Below, piece after piece: positions 51,726-62,222 of a DNA stretch of 64,000 nt. Below the pieces are notes generated by a model that did no database searches, was not told the origin of the DNA, and saw only the letters and a program-made list of their open reading frames with translations. Both the position numbers and the translations under genes were made by a program. This stretch comes from Pseudomicrostroma phylloplanum (Eukaryota; Basidiomycota; Exobasidiomycetes; Microstromatales): the NCBI GenBank assembly GCA_039545275.1, contig BCHS01000010.1:62001-126000 (forward strand). Direction: 5' to 3'. Positions within the stretch are counted from its first letter, which is position 1. Each line of letters begins with the position of its first letter.

Positions 51726-53276
51726 TTACCAAACGGAAAAGTCCACCTCGTCCTCTGTCTTTTCCACGCTAGGAGGCGGAACCACGACAAAGAGCTGTTG
51801 CCAGTTCTTGCCGTAGGTTGCCTTCAGCTCAGCGGCCAAGTTTCGAGGTCGATACCACGCATCGCCCCGCTCGGCGAACCTCGACCGAGCACGACACATT
51901 GCACGCCGACCATGTCGGTAGCAAGTGACGTGACGGCAGGCGGTCCAAGGATTTCCCTCGGGGTCAAAAAGAGGCTCCTCCTCTTCTTGCCACCGACGGT
52001 GTTCCTCCACCATCGCAGTGATGACTTCGACGGGCAATTGCGTCTTCCCATCCCACAAGGGCGGAGCAACGGCGCTGTGGATAGCTCGAGGCTCTTCCAC
52101 TCGCTCCGGTACTGCCACCACATCGTGGTACTCGCATTCTACGGTGGCCTCCGTCTGCACCTCCTCTTGGATGGGAGTCGCACAATCCTCTACCTTCTCC
52201 TCGAGAGGAGTAGGAGGGGACTGCGCAACTACCTCTTCCTCGAGGGGAGCAGGCTCGGAGATCACCGTCACCTCTGCAACTGAAATTTCCTCCAACTCCA
52301 TATCGCAGGATCCGTCACCATCTTCGACCTCATCCTCGACTGCAGAGCAGCACGAAGAAGAGCAAGAAGAGTGGATGGGGGCCTGGGACTCCTCGGAGGC
52401 TAGCTCCGACTGGGGAATGTCACCGCGAGAGACATTCCAAGAACTTTGGTGAAAGCTCAGCCAGTCGTTTTTACCAGCCCTGTGAGGAGCTTCAACGGTA
52501 ATGCCAGCACCCCTTGCGAGGAACCTGGTAGGGGCCCGAAGACCGCGACCAGGGGAGAAGGGAGCCAATACGTTGGTCGAAGAGGGAGGCACCCTCCTGG
52601 CAGAAGGCGACAACACTCCTCGAGAAACATAAGGCGACGCGCCGCTACGAGGCATCGGAGTAGGCTGAGGAATTCGCGAGACGAAGCGGGGACTCGGCGT
52701 GCCTGGGCAGGCAGGGGCCTCGCGACGCTTACATCCGTTGAAAACCAAAGCATCCTTCGAGCCACGAGCGGGGCAGGGAGTTTCGCTGACAGAAGTGGCC
52801 GACTGGTAGAAGGGGCGGCGGTAGACAAGGGATTCGTGGACCCTCAGCGCCTTCTTTGCGTCCGGAGACCCCAAGAGGCGCCTGTAGGCTTCGACCCTTG
52901 CCTTCCCCTTCAACCAGACCGGAGAACTCTGGACAGGAGGTACAAATGGCGAACAAAGGCACCAAGACGAGGAAGGTGAGCCTGGGGTAGGCGATGGGGC
53001 GAAGGGACCAGGAGTGGACGAAACAATGGAGGGTGCGACAACAGGAGGAGCGACAACAGCGACAACAGGAGCAACTACAGAAGTCTTGGCAGGCAGGCGC
53101 CTGGTGCGGGTTGAGACCTTCTTGGCAGGAGCGACGTTGGTCGTAGTCGTGACGTTGGCGTTGGCCATGGCGGCAAAGTCGAGTCGGTAGGTTCGAGGAA
53201 TGTTTGCGGGTGCGGCGTGGCCGGCAGCAGGCGAGTTGGGTGCGTTGAACACCATCCTGGTGGTTCGAGGAATCAT
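51726..53276 (-). CDS. Orphan Pro/Ser-rich protein with Cys/His cluster
   Basis: An open frame of 516 codons from the ATG at 53276; the frame extends to 53459 but that part looks like leader. The N-terminal 120 residues are Ala/Pro/Val-rich. A more ordered block includes PVWLKGKARVEAYRRLLGSP and VHESLVYRRPFYQSA. An acidic Glu/Val-rich stretch covers about 310-420. The C-terminus has PLFDPEGNPWTACRHVTCYR followed by HGRRAMCRARSRF, a C-x4-C-x2-H-x5-C cluster that could bind metal. I recognise no family. Its place between repeat arrays and the lack of introns allow a lineage-specific gene or a transposon-derived frame; no reverse transcriptase, integrase or transposase motif is visible. Confidence 0.5.
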   Translation of the reverse strand: MIPRTTRMVFNAPNSPAAGHAAPANIPRTYRLDFAAMANANVTTTTNVAPAKKVSTRTRRLPAKTSVVAPVVAVVAPPVVAPSIVSSTPGPFAPSPTPGSPSSSWCLCSPFVPPVQSSPVWLKGKARVEAYRRLLGSPDAKKALRVHESLVYRRPFYQSATSVSETPCPARGSKDALVFNGCKRREAPACPGTPSPRFVSRIPQPTPMPRSGASPYVSRGVLSPSARRVPPSSTNVLAPFSPGRGLRAPTRFLARGAGITVEAPHRAGKNDWLSFHQSSWNVSRGDIPQSELASEESQAPIHSSCSSSCCSAVEDEVEDGDGSCDMELEEISVAEVTVISEPAPLEEEVVAQSPPTPLEEKVEDCATPIQEEVQTEATVECEYHDVVAVPERVEEPRAIHSAVAPPLWDGKTQLPVEVITAMVEEHRRWQEEEEPLFDPEGNPWTACRHVTCYRHGRRAMCRARSRFAERGDAWYRPRNLAAELKATYGKNWQQLFVVVPPPSVEKTEDEVDFSVW

Positions 53277-54446
53277 CTTGGTCAACAAGTTGTTTCGTAG
53301 AAGCGTTGGAAGGTGTGTCTGAGCAAAAGGAGGCAAGGGCTGAAGGTGGTGGTTCAGCGAGCGATGTGTCAAAGCGGGTGAGGAAAAGAGGGAAAAGGAA
53401 TTTTCAGGGCGGGGGGAGGGGGGCCTTTTGTACCTGACCAAAGGGCGAAGCCGACCCAAAAGGCATCCACACCCACCAGCGACCCTCAGTGTCCCGCTTG
53501 AGTGTGCCAGTGAACGCGCAGACCCTCAGCGTCCCAGAGCTGAATGCCCGTGGCGATCGAGACGTCCCCGGCGATCGAGAGCCATTGTAGCGGAAGACCG
53601 GTGTCTTCTGAGCCAGAAAAGAGCAGCTGAGGTGCCCGGATGAAGAGGTGAAAGTGACGAGGCCATTTACGCCAGTGGACCAGTGTTAAAGTACCGCGTC
53701 GGAAGACGCGAAAGACGCGGAAGAACTTCTTCCGCGTCCTCACTTCGAGGCAGTGTACCACTGACAGGCGCGCCGGCGTCTAAGTCGGGGGCATGGGCAG
53801 TGTTGGACTGACTGCCGAGGAAAGTGAGACTCAGGAGACGGCAACAGTGACCTGAGGCCGCTAGTTCAACCGAAGGCAGCAGGTCACACCGGTCCCTCAC
53901 CCACTCTGCCTCAACCCTCAGGTGCCATCAGCGGTACATCCGCTCTGTTGGTAGATTCAACATCCACGCTCGGGCGGTGTGCCGAAGCGTACCATTGTAA
54001 GAGACATTCATGTCAGCTTGCTTCCTCTGGTCGATAGCCCTCCTTTGGACCCTGTGGATATTTTCCCCGCTCAGATCTCACTCTTGCCCCACCTACCCGA
54101 CTGTGCCCTGAGTCTTAAGCCACTCCCGACGATACCGATCTCACTTGCCCCACGTGGCGCTCTCTGCCAGTCCGTCCGGCGGATGCGAAGTTCCGTTCCG
54201 ATTGACACTCCACACGCACCCACATTCGCTCTCACGCTCATACTCACGCAACACAGGGCAGACCTTCCTGCCGCCGATACGCACGCCTCCGACACCACGC
54301 CGCTTCGATGACCCGGATACCCTTCGCTGTAGAGGTTCGTCTCCCATAGAGTCATCACGGAGTCATCACGGTGATCCTGCCTTCGGCTTCCCTGCGTCTT
54401 CCCTCACTAGAACCCCGGTGATGAGAAGCTGAGGAAACGAGCAAGC
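53277..54446. other. Intergenic, 1.2 kb
   Basis: No gene is recognised. It contains a 25-nt perfect inverted repeat at 53714-53738 and two GGCGATCGAGA words at 53552 and 53570. The part near 54300-54446 is presumably the promoter of the metallophosphatase gene, with a direct repeat of GAGTCATCACGG at 54350-54371. Confidence 0.45.
53714..53738. repeat. Perfect 12-bp inverted repeat around one base
   Basis: GACGCGGAAGAA, a single C, then TTCTTCCGCGTC. It is preceded by GAAGACGCGAAAGACGCGG, a partial direct repeat of the arm. It could be a hairpin or a dimeric protein site. Confidence 0.8.
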
Positions 54447-57146
54447 ATGCTCGCTTCGCCCAGGTCATTCTCCTCCCTACTGGCACTGTCTCTGTTCACT
54501 CTTCTGGTCTCCTTCGCTTTAAGATACCTCTCTTGGCAACGCACGACACCGCCCCTCGACTTCTTCGATGTGGAGAAGCTGCTCCTCTCCGGGCGAGCAA
54601 AGCATCGCTGGGCTGACTGGAAGGAGATCGATTGGGCTGTGAAGGGGGCAAAGAGGAAGCTCAAGCCGCGCTTGCCCCGGCGTGATCAACAGATGAGAGA
54701 CTTGACATGGGGAGACGTGAGTGTGCAAGCTACGCGAATAGATCTACACCTTTGCGTTGCGCTGACCGCCCGTATGCCATTCTGTTGCTTGTAGGTTCAG
54801 TTCCTACATACCACAGATATCCATGGCTTCTACCTGCCCCACCACTCGCCCGTGCCACCGGCCACGTCCTTCTCTGCAGACTGGGCAGACTGGGTATCGT
54901 TCATAGAGAGAATGAGGGACAAGGCTCGCTCTGAAGGTAGAGACCTCGTCGTGGTAGATACTGGCGATCTTGGTCAGTATGGTTCGGGCTCGGCTGCTCC
55001 TGTATGCGAAGGAGGAGGGGTATACTGAGGGGTATACTGACTCGCTCTCTCTGTGGCTTCTTCAGTCACCGGACATGGGCTCTCGGACGCTAGACATGAC
55101 GTCCCGTCCGGGTTGTTCTCGAATAAGATCTTCGCCCTGGCCGATTGTGAGTACGCAACTCTTTCAGGATACATCAGGACCATATGGGCTGACCTTGGCT
55201 GTCGCACTTCCTTTGCACAGATGATGTCCTCACGGTCGGGAACCACGAGCTGTATACCTCAGAAGGAATTCAAGCTCTACGATCGGAGTTCATCCCGCAG
55301 TGGGGCGACCGCTATGTAACGTCCAACGTCAACTTCACCGCGTCCGCCAAGGGGACTTCCCTTCACACATCGCCGCTTGGCTCGCAGTACACCTCGATCG
55401 TCCTGCCCCAGACAGGTTTGCGCCTCACATCATTGGGCGTCCTCTTCGACTTCACCTCGCCAGTAGAGGCCGTCTCAATTCAGCCGCCGACCAGTATCCT
55501 CAGCGAGCCCTGGTTCCAGGAGCTGATGGACAGCAAGGTCGGCCATGAGACGGACATTTGGCTGATCGCCGGACATATGCCGCTCGATGGGCCAGAAGAT
55601 GAGTGGGACGAGCTTGTAGAGGGAATGAGGCAGTGGGACAGCGTAGGACAGAAGCTCATCGTTGGACTGGGTGAGTCGGAGGGATCAGATGAGACGAGCC
55701 GCGAGCCGCTCTGAGGCTGAGCCTCTTCACTGCGCTTTACAGGTGGCCATACTCACTTGAGGAACTGCAGGCAAGACACAAATACCATGATCCTGCAATC
55801 TGGCCGCTACCACGAGACAGCAGGCTTCCTCTCTGTTGCGTTTCCTGAGCGTCAATTGAAGTCCCACAACGCCTCTCGCACCCTGGGAGCTCCCGTCTTC
55901 TCCCGGCGCTACATCGACCTCAATCCTCTGAATCTGGCACACCATCTGGGACTTGCTCTGCGCAATGGCTCCTTGACAACCCCATTCGGCCATTACGTCC
56001 GCCACATCGTGCACTCGCTGGCAGCAAAATGGAAGCTGGACGAGGTGCATGGCTTTGCGCCCCAAGACTGGTTCCTAGAGCGCTACGATGCCAAAGACGA
56101 GAGGAGCATCCTGAGGGGCACAGAGGATGTACTTGCACGAGTCTTTAAGAAGACGCACGAGACCTTGAGGGACGATGAGCAGAGTCGAATCGTCATACTC
56201 AATTCCGGCAGCCTACGCAATGACTTGAGGAAAGGTCCATGTGAGTCGTTGATGAGCACGCTACTGAGTGACGAGGAGTAGACCGCTGACCGTCCCTGCC
56301 TTTCTGGGCTCTCCCCTTTCCTGACAGTCACCAATAGCGATCAGTTCACCGTATCGCCCTTCTCCGATTCGGTAGGTACCGGATGGATATACCCCGCCAA
56401 TCGCTTGCAACTCGCTGACCAGATCTTCCGTTGGCCACTCTACAGTTCCACTCCATCCACTCTGTGCCTCTTCATCTTGCTAGGCGCCTCATTGCCCGTC
56501 TCAATGGTGATGCAGGAGATGACGCTTTTACGGCAGACCCCCAGGCTGGGGGAGGAGGTACCAGACCGGCCGTCGAATCCTTCTATGACAGTACCTCGGA
56601 AGGCTATGTCACGATCGATGGATGCGGTGTGGACGGAAGGGACGGTGACGACACCATTGTGAGTCTACTCTACCAGACACGAGGACCTAGTCTAGGTTCG
56701 CTAGGCGGCTGACCCATGCGACGTACCGCCACTTGGCTCCACAGCATCGGCCCGTACCCCTTGTCCCGTTTGAGCCGCCATACATCGTCGCACTTGCCTC
56801 GCATCCTCCTCCTCCTCCATCTACAAGCGCAATCAACGCTACGGGCCTGGTGGAGATTGTGACGGTGCAATACCTTCTACCGCGTCTGCTAGGCCTGCTG
56901 GACGAGCTCGCTGCGGAGCCGGCTCCTTCCGCTGCGCCTCCCTCCTCATCCTCTGCGGGATCCTTTTCAGAGCCCTCGGCCCCCTCGCACGAGTGGAAGG
57001 TTACGCTCTTCGATGAGGGCAAAGTCAAGACGCGCGACTTGTGGAGGATCCAGGCAGAGGAGCTCTGGAGCGAGGATTGGGAGGGGAAGTGGGAGAGCTA
57101 TGGTCGAGAGGCGGAGAGTAGGGGCCATGAGGTGTATGATGTTTGA
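54447..57146 (+). CDS. 5'-nucleotidase-like metallophosphatase (yeast YHR202W type)
   Basis: Eight exons: 54447-54716, 54795-54972, 55066-55146, 55221-55670, 55743-56240, 56328-56371, 56446-56658, 56745-57146; all junctions in phase, 711 residues. A signal anchor lies at about residues 8-26. Metallophosphatase motifs in order: TTDIHGFYLPH (DxH), VVDTGDL (GD), TVGNHELY (GNHE), IAGHMPLDG and GLGGHTHLRNC (GGHTH). The 5'-nucleotidase-type C-terminal domain follows (DQFTVSPFSDSFHSIHSVPL). Relatives include yeast YHR202W, a vacuolar protein of unknown substrate. It should be a lumenal phosphoesterase of the secretory or vacuolar system. Exon 6 is only 44 nt and its GTAGGT donor differs from the usual GTGAGT. 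Confidence 0.88.
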
Positions 57147-57346
57147 GAGGAGAAAAAGAAGAAGAGAAGAACCGGGAGGGGCGATGTGGAGACGGTTGGT
57201 GACTTATGATTTGGTATTGCCTGGTACGCTTGGCTTGCTTCTGTAGATGGCAAGTTGATAGATGCTCTAGATATATAGACGACCTCGTTTCATCTTGCGT
57301 CCTCGTCCCCTTTGGTATTCCCTTCGCCTGCATCCCGTCCACGCGC

Positions 57347-58255
57347 TCACATCATCAACTCCCTCGTCCTCCGAACCGCCATCTGCAGCACCTCTTCCGG
57401 CTTCCCATCCTGCAAAACCAACACCCCATCCTCCTCCCCCTCCACAGGCCTCTGCAGCGTCTCCAACTGGCTCTTGAGCATGCTCTCCTTCATGAAATGT
57501 CCCTTCCGGTCGTGCATCCTCCGGAGGAGCTCCTCGGGGCTCACTTCTACATAGATGTGTAGTGTGCGCAACTCGTCTGGTGTTGGTCTGCGGGTACTGC
57601 GTGTGGGTGTTGGGTTGAGAGAGGTAGGGAGGGAGTCGACCTCCCCACGGAGGAGGGAGCGGTAGCTCTTCTTGAGGGCGGAGCAGGCAATGACGATTGC
57701 GCGGTGCGAGGCTGATGAGGAGGGGGAAGAGGAGGTGGGTGCGGCAGTTGCGCTGCCCTTGGTGTTTGCGTTCGTGCCGGGCGTTTGGGATCGTCTGCCG
57801 GCTTCCTCTTGATCCTCAGTGGGTGCTTGCGCCTTGATCTCTTCCACTTCGCGCCGTGTATCTACGCCTTGACCTCCACTGGTCTCGAAGACTTCTGCCA
57901 GCAAGCGCTGCTCCGTCGATGTTTCCTCTTGCTTTCCTGCTGTCTGACTCTTGTTGCCCTCGTGCTGCTGCTGCCTGACTTGATCCTGCTCCCTCACAAT
58001 CTCCCACGCCCTCTCCCTCAATCGTCTCAACCACCCCTCTCGATCTTCATCCCCCAATGGCTCTCCTCTACTCATCTTCTCCACGTTCGCCTTTGGGTGG
58101 AGGTCATCCCCGTCGATGAAGGGCAAGGAGAGGGCGGAGGCGAGGTGGGAGCCGAGGGTGGATTTGCCTGAGCCGGAGGTGCCCATGACGATGATCAGGT
58201 GCGCGGGGTCTGGCGCAGCGGAGGAGGACGAGGTGGTGGGGGTGGGAGCGGACAT
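57347..58255 (-). CDS. Gluconokinase with an internal insertion
   Basis: 302 residues from the ATG at 58255. P-loop IIVMGTSGSGKSTLGSHLAS at about 21-40, then FIDGDDLHPKANVEKMSRGE and DREGWLRRLRERAWEIVREQ. The conserved HRAIVIACSALKKSYRSLLR, with the lid and substrate region, comes about 90 residues later than in ordinary gluconokinases (total about 175-195 residues). The inserted stretch is Gln/Glu/Ser/Thr-rich and low-complexity. The end has HIYVEVSPEELLRRMHDRKG and HFMKESMLKSQLETLQRP. It phosphorylates D-gluconate to 6-phosphogluconate, feeding the pentose-phosphate pathway. The frame stays open upstream to 58615; an earlier ATG at 58351 would add a membrane-like helix (SLPSLLIVAIAILYTNYF), which I consider leader. 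Confidence 0.88.
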   Translation of the reverse strand: MSAPTPTTSSSSAAPDPAHLIIVMGTSGSGKSTLGSHLASALSLPFIDGDDLHPKANVEKMSRGEPLGDEDREGWLRRLRERAWEIVREQDQVRQQQHEGNKSQTAGKQEETSTEQRLLAEVFETSGGQGVDTRREVEEIKAQAPTEDQEEAGRRSQTPGTNANTKGSATAAPTSSSPSSSASHRAIVIACSALKKSYRSLLRGEVDSLPTSLNPTPTRSTRRPTPDELRTLHIYVEVSPEELLRRMHDRKGHFMKESMLKSQLETLQRPVEGEEDGVLVLQDGKPEEVLQMAVRRTRELMM

Positions 58256-58664
58256 ACTGTTGGACGTAGGGTGGGTGAAGTAGTTGGTATAGAGTATAGC
58301 AATGGCGACGATGAGCAATGACGGGAGGGAGTAGAAGGAGCACTTATGCATGAGAATGCCGCAATCCGGGGAAAGCCTCTCCTCTTGTATGTCTACTCTA
58401 TTTGTTCCTCCCTTCCCTTCCCTTGGCTTGGCTTGGCTTCTGCCCTGGAGAATATCCCCCGCCCTGCCCCCGGGTGTGGCGCATGAAGACTCGACTCGGC
58501 AGCTCCGCCTCCACCTCGGCCGCCGAAATCGGCAATCTGGCGGGGAGCTGTCCAACGCACGCACGCCGAAATGGAATCCCCTTCCAGGAACCTCGTACCG
58601 TGTTCCCCACTCCACTCCTCCACTTAGTGTAGCTCAGCATACCGCAAGTCATCACATCAGCAAC
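58256..58664. promoter_or_regulatory. Divergent promoter, gluconokinase / glutathione transferase
   Basis: 409 bp between ATGs. Contains CTTGGCTTGGCTTGG near 58425-58439. No separate gene. Confidence 0.35.
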
Positions 58665-59770
58665 ATGTCCACTTCTGATACCAAGTCCAAGCCCAAATCC
58701 TCCGCAGGCGCAAAAGGCGCAAACTACCACCGACATTGCACCGGCGCCGCCCTCCACACCGTCGAGGCCCACTCCTCTCCTCAGAGTCTCACACTGTACG
58801 GCGCTGCCTTCTGTCCTTTTGTCCACCGCGTATGGATCGCACTCGAGGTGCTCGGAGTGCCATACAGGTACATCGAGGTGGATCCCTACGAGAAGCCGAA
58901 GAGCTTGCTGGAGGTGAACCCGAAGGGACTCGTGCCGAGCTTGAGGATCGAGGCAGAGGGAGGGGGAGGGGGAGGGGGAAGTAAAGGATTGGGGGAGAGC
59001 ACGGTTATCCTCGAGTACCTGCACGAGCGATTCGTCGATGCGCAGCAGAGCGGCGGTGGCTCCTCTTCTAATGGGAAGACGCTCCTCCCCTCTCTGGCGG
59101 GTTCTTCCAATCCAGAGGAAGCAGCCTACCAGCGAGCGCAACATCGCCTCGTCTCGCACCACCTAAACGCCAAGCTCATACCCGCCTTCTACCGCTTCCT
59201 GCAAGCCCAAGAGGAGGAGAAACAGGTAGAATTTGTTGATGAGATTAGGTGGTTTCAGGAGAGGTTGGAGGAGGCGGATAAGTCTGGAGGAGGGGGAGAT
59301 TTCTTTGGAGGAGCAAAGGAGATTGGGTGGACAGATGTCATGCTCGCTCCTTGGGCCTTCCGAGCAACGAATGTCCTACGTGAGTACCCCCTACTCCTCT
59401 CCTCTTTTTCTTCAGACCTCAATCCTGACTCTTCTCCCCTCTGGCAACCAGACCACTTCCGCTCCCTAACTCTCAGCTCCCCCACCCTCTTCCCTCCCAA
59501 CTCCCGGTATGCTCGCTGGACCCAAGCCGTTTTTCATCACCCGGCCTTTGTGGCGACTACATCGACTGAGGACCTCTACTTGGATAGTTATGCGAGATAT
59601 GCAGAGAATAGGCCGAACACCAGTCAGGTCGCGAAGGCGATTAATGAGGGACGTGAGTTGCCCGCCACAAAGGGGAAGGGGGGAAAGGAGGGAGAGGTGA
59701 GAGAGAGAGGACGTTCACTGACCGGTGTCCTTTGTTTTTTGTCTTGACACGATACAGGAGCACTGCCATA
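58665..59770 (+). CDS. Glutathione S-transferase, omega-like (Cys active site)
   Basis: Exons 58665-59379, 59452-59652 and 59757-59770 give 309 residues ending EGRALP. The thioredoxin fold begins at LTLYGAAFCPFVHRVWIALE, with the active-site Cys at 50 in a CPFVHR context typical of omega-type and related Cys-GSTs. The glutathione-site block is NPKGLVPSLRIE and ESTVILEYLHERF. The C-terminal helical domain follows. A Gly run (about seven) and a Ser/Gly loop are insertions. The 72-bp intron 59380-59451 is in frame with no stop, so retention adds 24 residues; the last exon is 14 nt. Without the final splice the frame runs to 59747. It probably acts in thiol reduction or detoxification in the cytosol. 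Confidence 0.87.
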
Positions 59771-59919
59771 GGGTGTGCCCACGATCGCACTTCGCACTTC
59801 ACGCACACTGTATCGTATCGTAGCGTGTTCGAATAGGATTGCACTGGATATCTCCACCTCTATACGTTGCGCAGCCTCTCGCCCGATGAAGTAGAGGGCC
59901 CTGACATCACATACAGCGC

Positions 59920-61947
59920 TCACGCCTCCTCTCCATCACTCTCATCATCATCTTCCTCCAGCTCCTCCATCGCATCACTTCCACTTCCACTGCCACTCTC
60001 CTCCTCGTCGTCGTCATCATCTCCCATGCCATTCTTGAGCAATTCCTCCAGATCAATCCCCTCCCTCTTGGCCTCCCTCAGAATCTCCTCCAATCGAGCC
60101 AGTTCCCCATCCTCATCCTCTCCTTCTCCCTCGCCTTCGGGATCGGTGTCGACGTCGGAGATGGGGTTGAAGAGCTCTCCCTCTGCATCCTCGTCTGCCT
60201 CTTCCTCTTCCTCGTCGGACGAGTCTGCACCAGCTGCGACGCCAGAGCGCGACGGCAGAGCGCCATCCCCACCAACGACGCTAAGGCATGTGAGCCGCGA
60301 GCCGCGCGTGCTATACTCTGCCGATGGCTTGATAGTCGGGAGCTCCTCTCCCTCAGCTCCTGAAGGGACGGCTGGAGCTGCGGTGGTGGAAGAGGCGATG
60401 AGCGAGGCGAGATTGAAGATGCGAACGAACCCGTCCGAGGAGATCGTCGTTGCTGTTAGCACCCAGGAAGCTGGTGAGCCAGGCAGGGAGAGGGGCTGTA
60501 GAGAGATGCCCTTGACGCGGCTGGCGTGCCCTTCGAGCCAGCCGATCTCCTTTAGAGTCCTCTCTTCCTCTTCATCGTCGTCGTCGTCGTCGTCGTCCTC
60601 CTCTTCTCTGTCCTCCTTCTCCTTGGCTTTGGCGTCTAGTGCGTCGTAAATCTTGCGGTCAAAGAGGTAGATGCCCACCTTCTTGTCCTCTCGAGCGACA
60701 AAGACCAACGTCTTCCCCTTGAGCTCTGCGCTCATCTCCTCGGCACCACCCCGGAGACTGCCCAGATCCCATACAGCCACGGCGTTGAGTCTAGTCCCGG
60801 TGAGGTTTCCCTGGCCAATACGCGCCACCTCGCTCATGTCCTTGCGGAAGATTCGCACGACCGTCCGTCCGAGCAGGGCAAAGAAGTGTCCTTTGCCCTC
60901 TCCGCCAAACCAGCGCAGCGCCTCCATCTCTCCCCCGTGTCCCATACCCATCTTTGTCCCTCCCAGACTCTTGCCTCTAGTGAGGTCCCAAGCACGCAGC
61001 ACGCCGTCTTGTCCACCACTGAGTGCGAGCTTGGCAGAAGGGTGAGTGGAGATGAAGTTGACCCGGCCCGTGTGGCCCTTGAAGGTGTGCAGGAGAGCCC
61101 AGTCCCTGGTGCGGTACAGGAGGATCGCCCCTCCCTCGGCCGTCATGAGCATGTGGCTCGATAGAGGAAAATCGATACTCAGAGGACTTCCAAAGAGCTC
61201 TGCACCGCTGAGAGAACCCACCTCGCGCTTGCGACGCAGGTCCCAGATCTTGATTAGCTCGTCTTGACCTGCTGTTACGAGGAACTTGGAAGAGGACCCG
61301 GCAGTCGCGAGGGCTTTGATCGCCGAAGGGTGGGCAGGGAATTGGAAGATGGGCGTTAGAGAGAGGGAGAGATTGCTGGTTGTAGATGCGGAGGGTTCGG
61401 ATGTGTGGGAGACTTGGATGCCGTAGAGGAGACGCTCGTAGGAGCCGACGATGACTCGGAAGGAGGGCAGAGCGGCTGGCGGCTGGATCCAGGTGGTTGT
61501 AGTGGACATGCCTGCTGCAGACGAAGAGGCGCCGCCAGATGCAAGAGCCTTGACAACCTTTGGTGTACTCGTCGTTGGCTTGGAGCTGGATGCTGACGGA
61601 CCCACACCAGCATCTCTGTCTGGCCGCTTGACATGGGCCTTAGCACCACTCGCGCCTTGATGCGATACCTGCTTCCTCGGCGCTTGCTCTCCCCCTCGCT
61701 GCTTTAAAGCGCTCTTGAGAGGTGCTCCGCCATTACCATGGGGTTTCTGACCAGACACCTGTCGAGCCTTGCCCTTGCCAGCAGCAGGCCCGCCATGAGC
61801 GGAGGGTTGCCTTTGCTGAGGTGCTGCTTCCGGTACGTCCAGCTTGGCCTTCTTTGTGCTCTTCCTGAACACCAGCGGTGGCCTGGTCCCACTTCCGGGC
61901 GGTTCTGCCCTGCGCTTGTTTGGGTTGGATGCTGTCTTCGGAGGCAT
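59920..61947 (-). CDS. MAK11: WD40 ribosome-assembly factor MAK11 (PAK1IP1 homologue)
   Basis: Intronless, 675 residues, ATG at 61947. A basic Lys/Pro/Gly-rich N-terminal extension of about 150 residues precedes the beta-propeller. The repeats start at RVIVGSYERLLYGIQV, the typical MAK11/PAK1IP1 opening, then IKALATAGSSSKFLVTAGQD with LIKIWDL, TFKGHTGRVNFISTHPSAKL with ALSGGQDGVLRAWDL, and KTLVFVAREDKKVGIYLFD. An acidic insertion (DDDDDDDD) interrupts one repeat at about 460-475. The C-terminus is acidic and Gly/Ser-rich. MAK11 acts in the nucleolus in 60S subunit assembly, linked to loading of Rlp24 and Nog1. The propeller is complete but both tails are longer than in yeast. Confidence 0.88.
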   Translation of the reverse strand: MPPKTASNPNKRRAEPPGSGTRPPLVFRKSTKKAKLDVPEAAPQQRQPSAHGGPAAGKGKARQVSGQKPHGNGGAPLKSALKQRGGEQAPRKQVSHQGASGAKAHVKRPDRDAGVGPSASSSKPTTSTPKVVKALASGGASSSAAGMSTTTTWIQPPAALPSFRVIVGSYERLLYGIQVSHTSEPSASTTSNLSLSLTPIFQFPAHPSAIKALATAGSSSKFLVTAGQDELIKIWDLRRKREVGSLSGAELFGSPLSIDFPLSSHMLMTAEGGAILLYRTRDWALLHTFKGHTGRVNFISTHPSAKLALSGGQDGVLRAWDLTRGKSLGGTKMGMGHGGEMEALRWFGGEGKGHFFALLGRTVVRIFRKDMSEVARIGQGNLTGTRLNAVAVWDLGSLRGGAEEMSAELKGKTLVFVAREDKKVGIYLFDRKIYDALDAKAKEKEDREEEDDDDDDDDEEEERTLKEIGWLEGHASRVKGISLQPLSLPGSPASWVLTATTISSDGFVRIFNLASLIASSTTAAPAVPSGAEGEELPTIKPSAEYSTRGSRLTCLSVVGGDGALPSRSGVAAGADSSDEEEEEADEDAEGELFNPISDVDTDPEGEGEGEDEDGELARLEEILREAKREGIDLEELLKNGMGDDDDDEEESGSGSGSDAMEELEEDDDESDGEEA

Positions 61948-62222
61948 CTCTGGCTGGTGGGTTGCTTGATGGTACAGGGTAGGATGTGGTATGAGGCGCC
62001 AAGGTGAAGTGTCGAGTGTATGCGTGCCTCTTTGCCTTTGACGGGAAGAAGAAGTGCAGCAGCCAAAATTCTGTGCCGTGGGCGGACTGGGCGAGTGGAC
62101 TGGGTGTGGGTGTGGCTGCCCCGCGCGACGCCAGGCTCATCTCACCTTTGCAGACCTCACACCTTACGCTTCACCTCACCCATCGTCCATCGTCCATCGT
62201 CCAATATCGCTGATCCGCAAAG

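Noticed and set aside
58256..58615. 120-codon N-terminal extension of gluconokinase including a possible membrane helix
   Set aside because: Overlaps the divergent promoter; the P-loop follows normally after the ATG at 58255 and gluconokinases are soluble.
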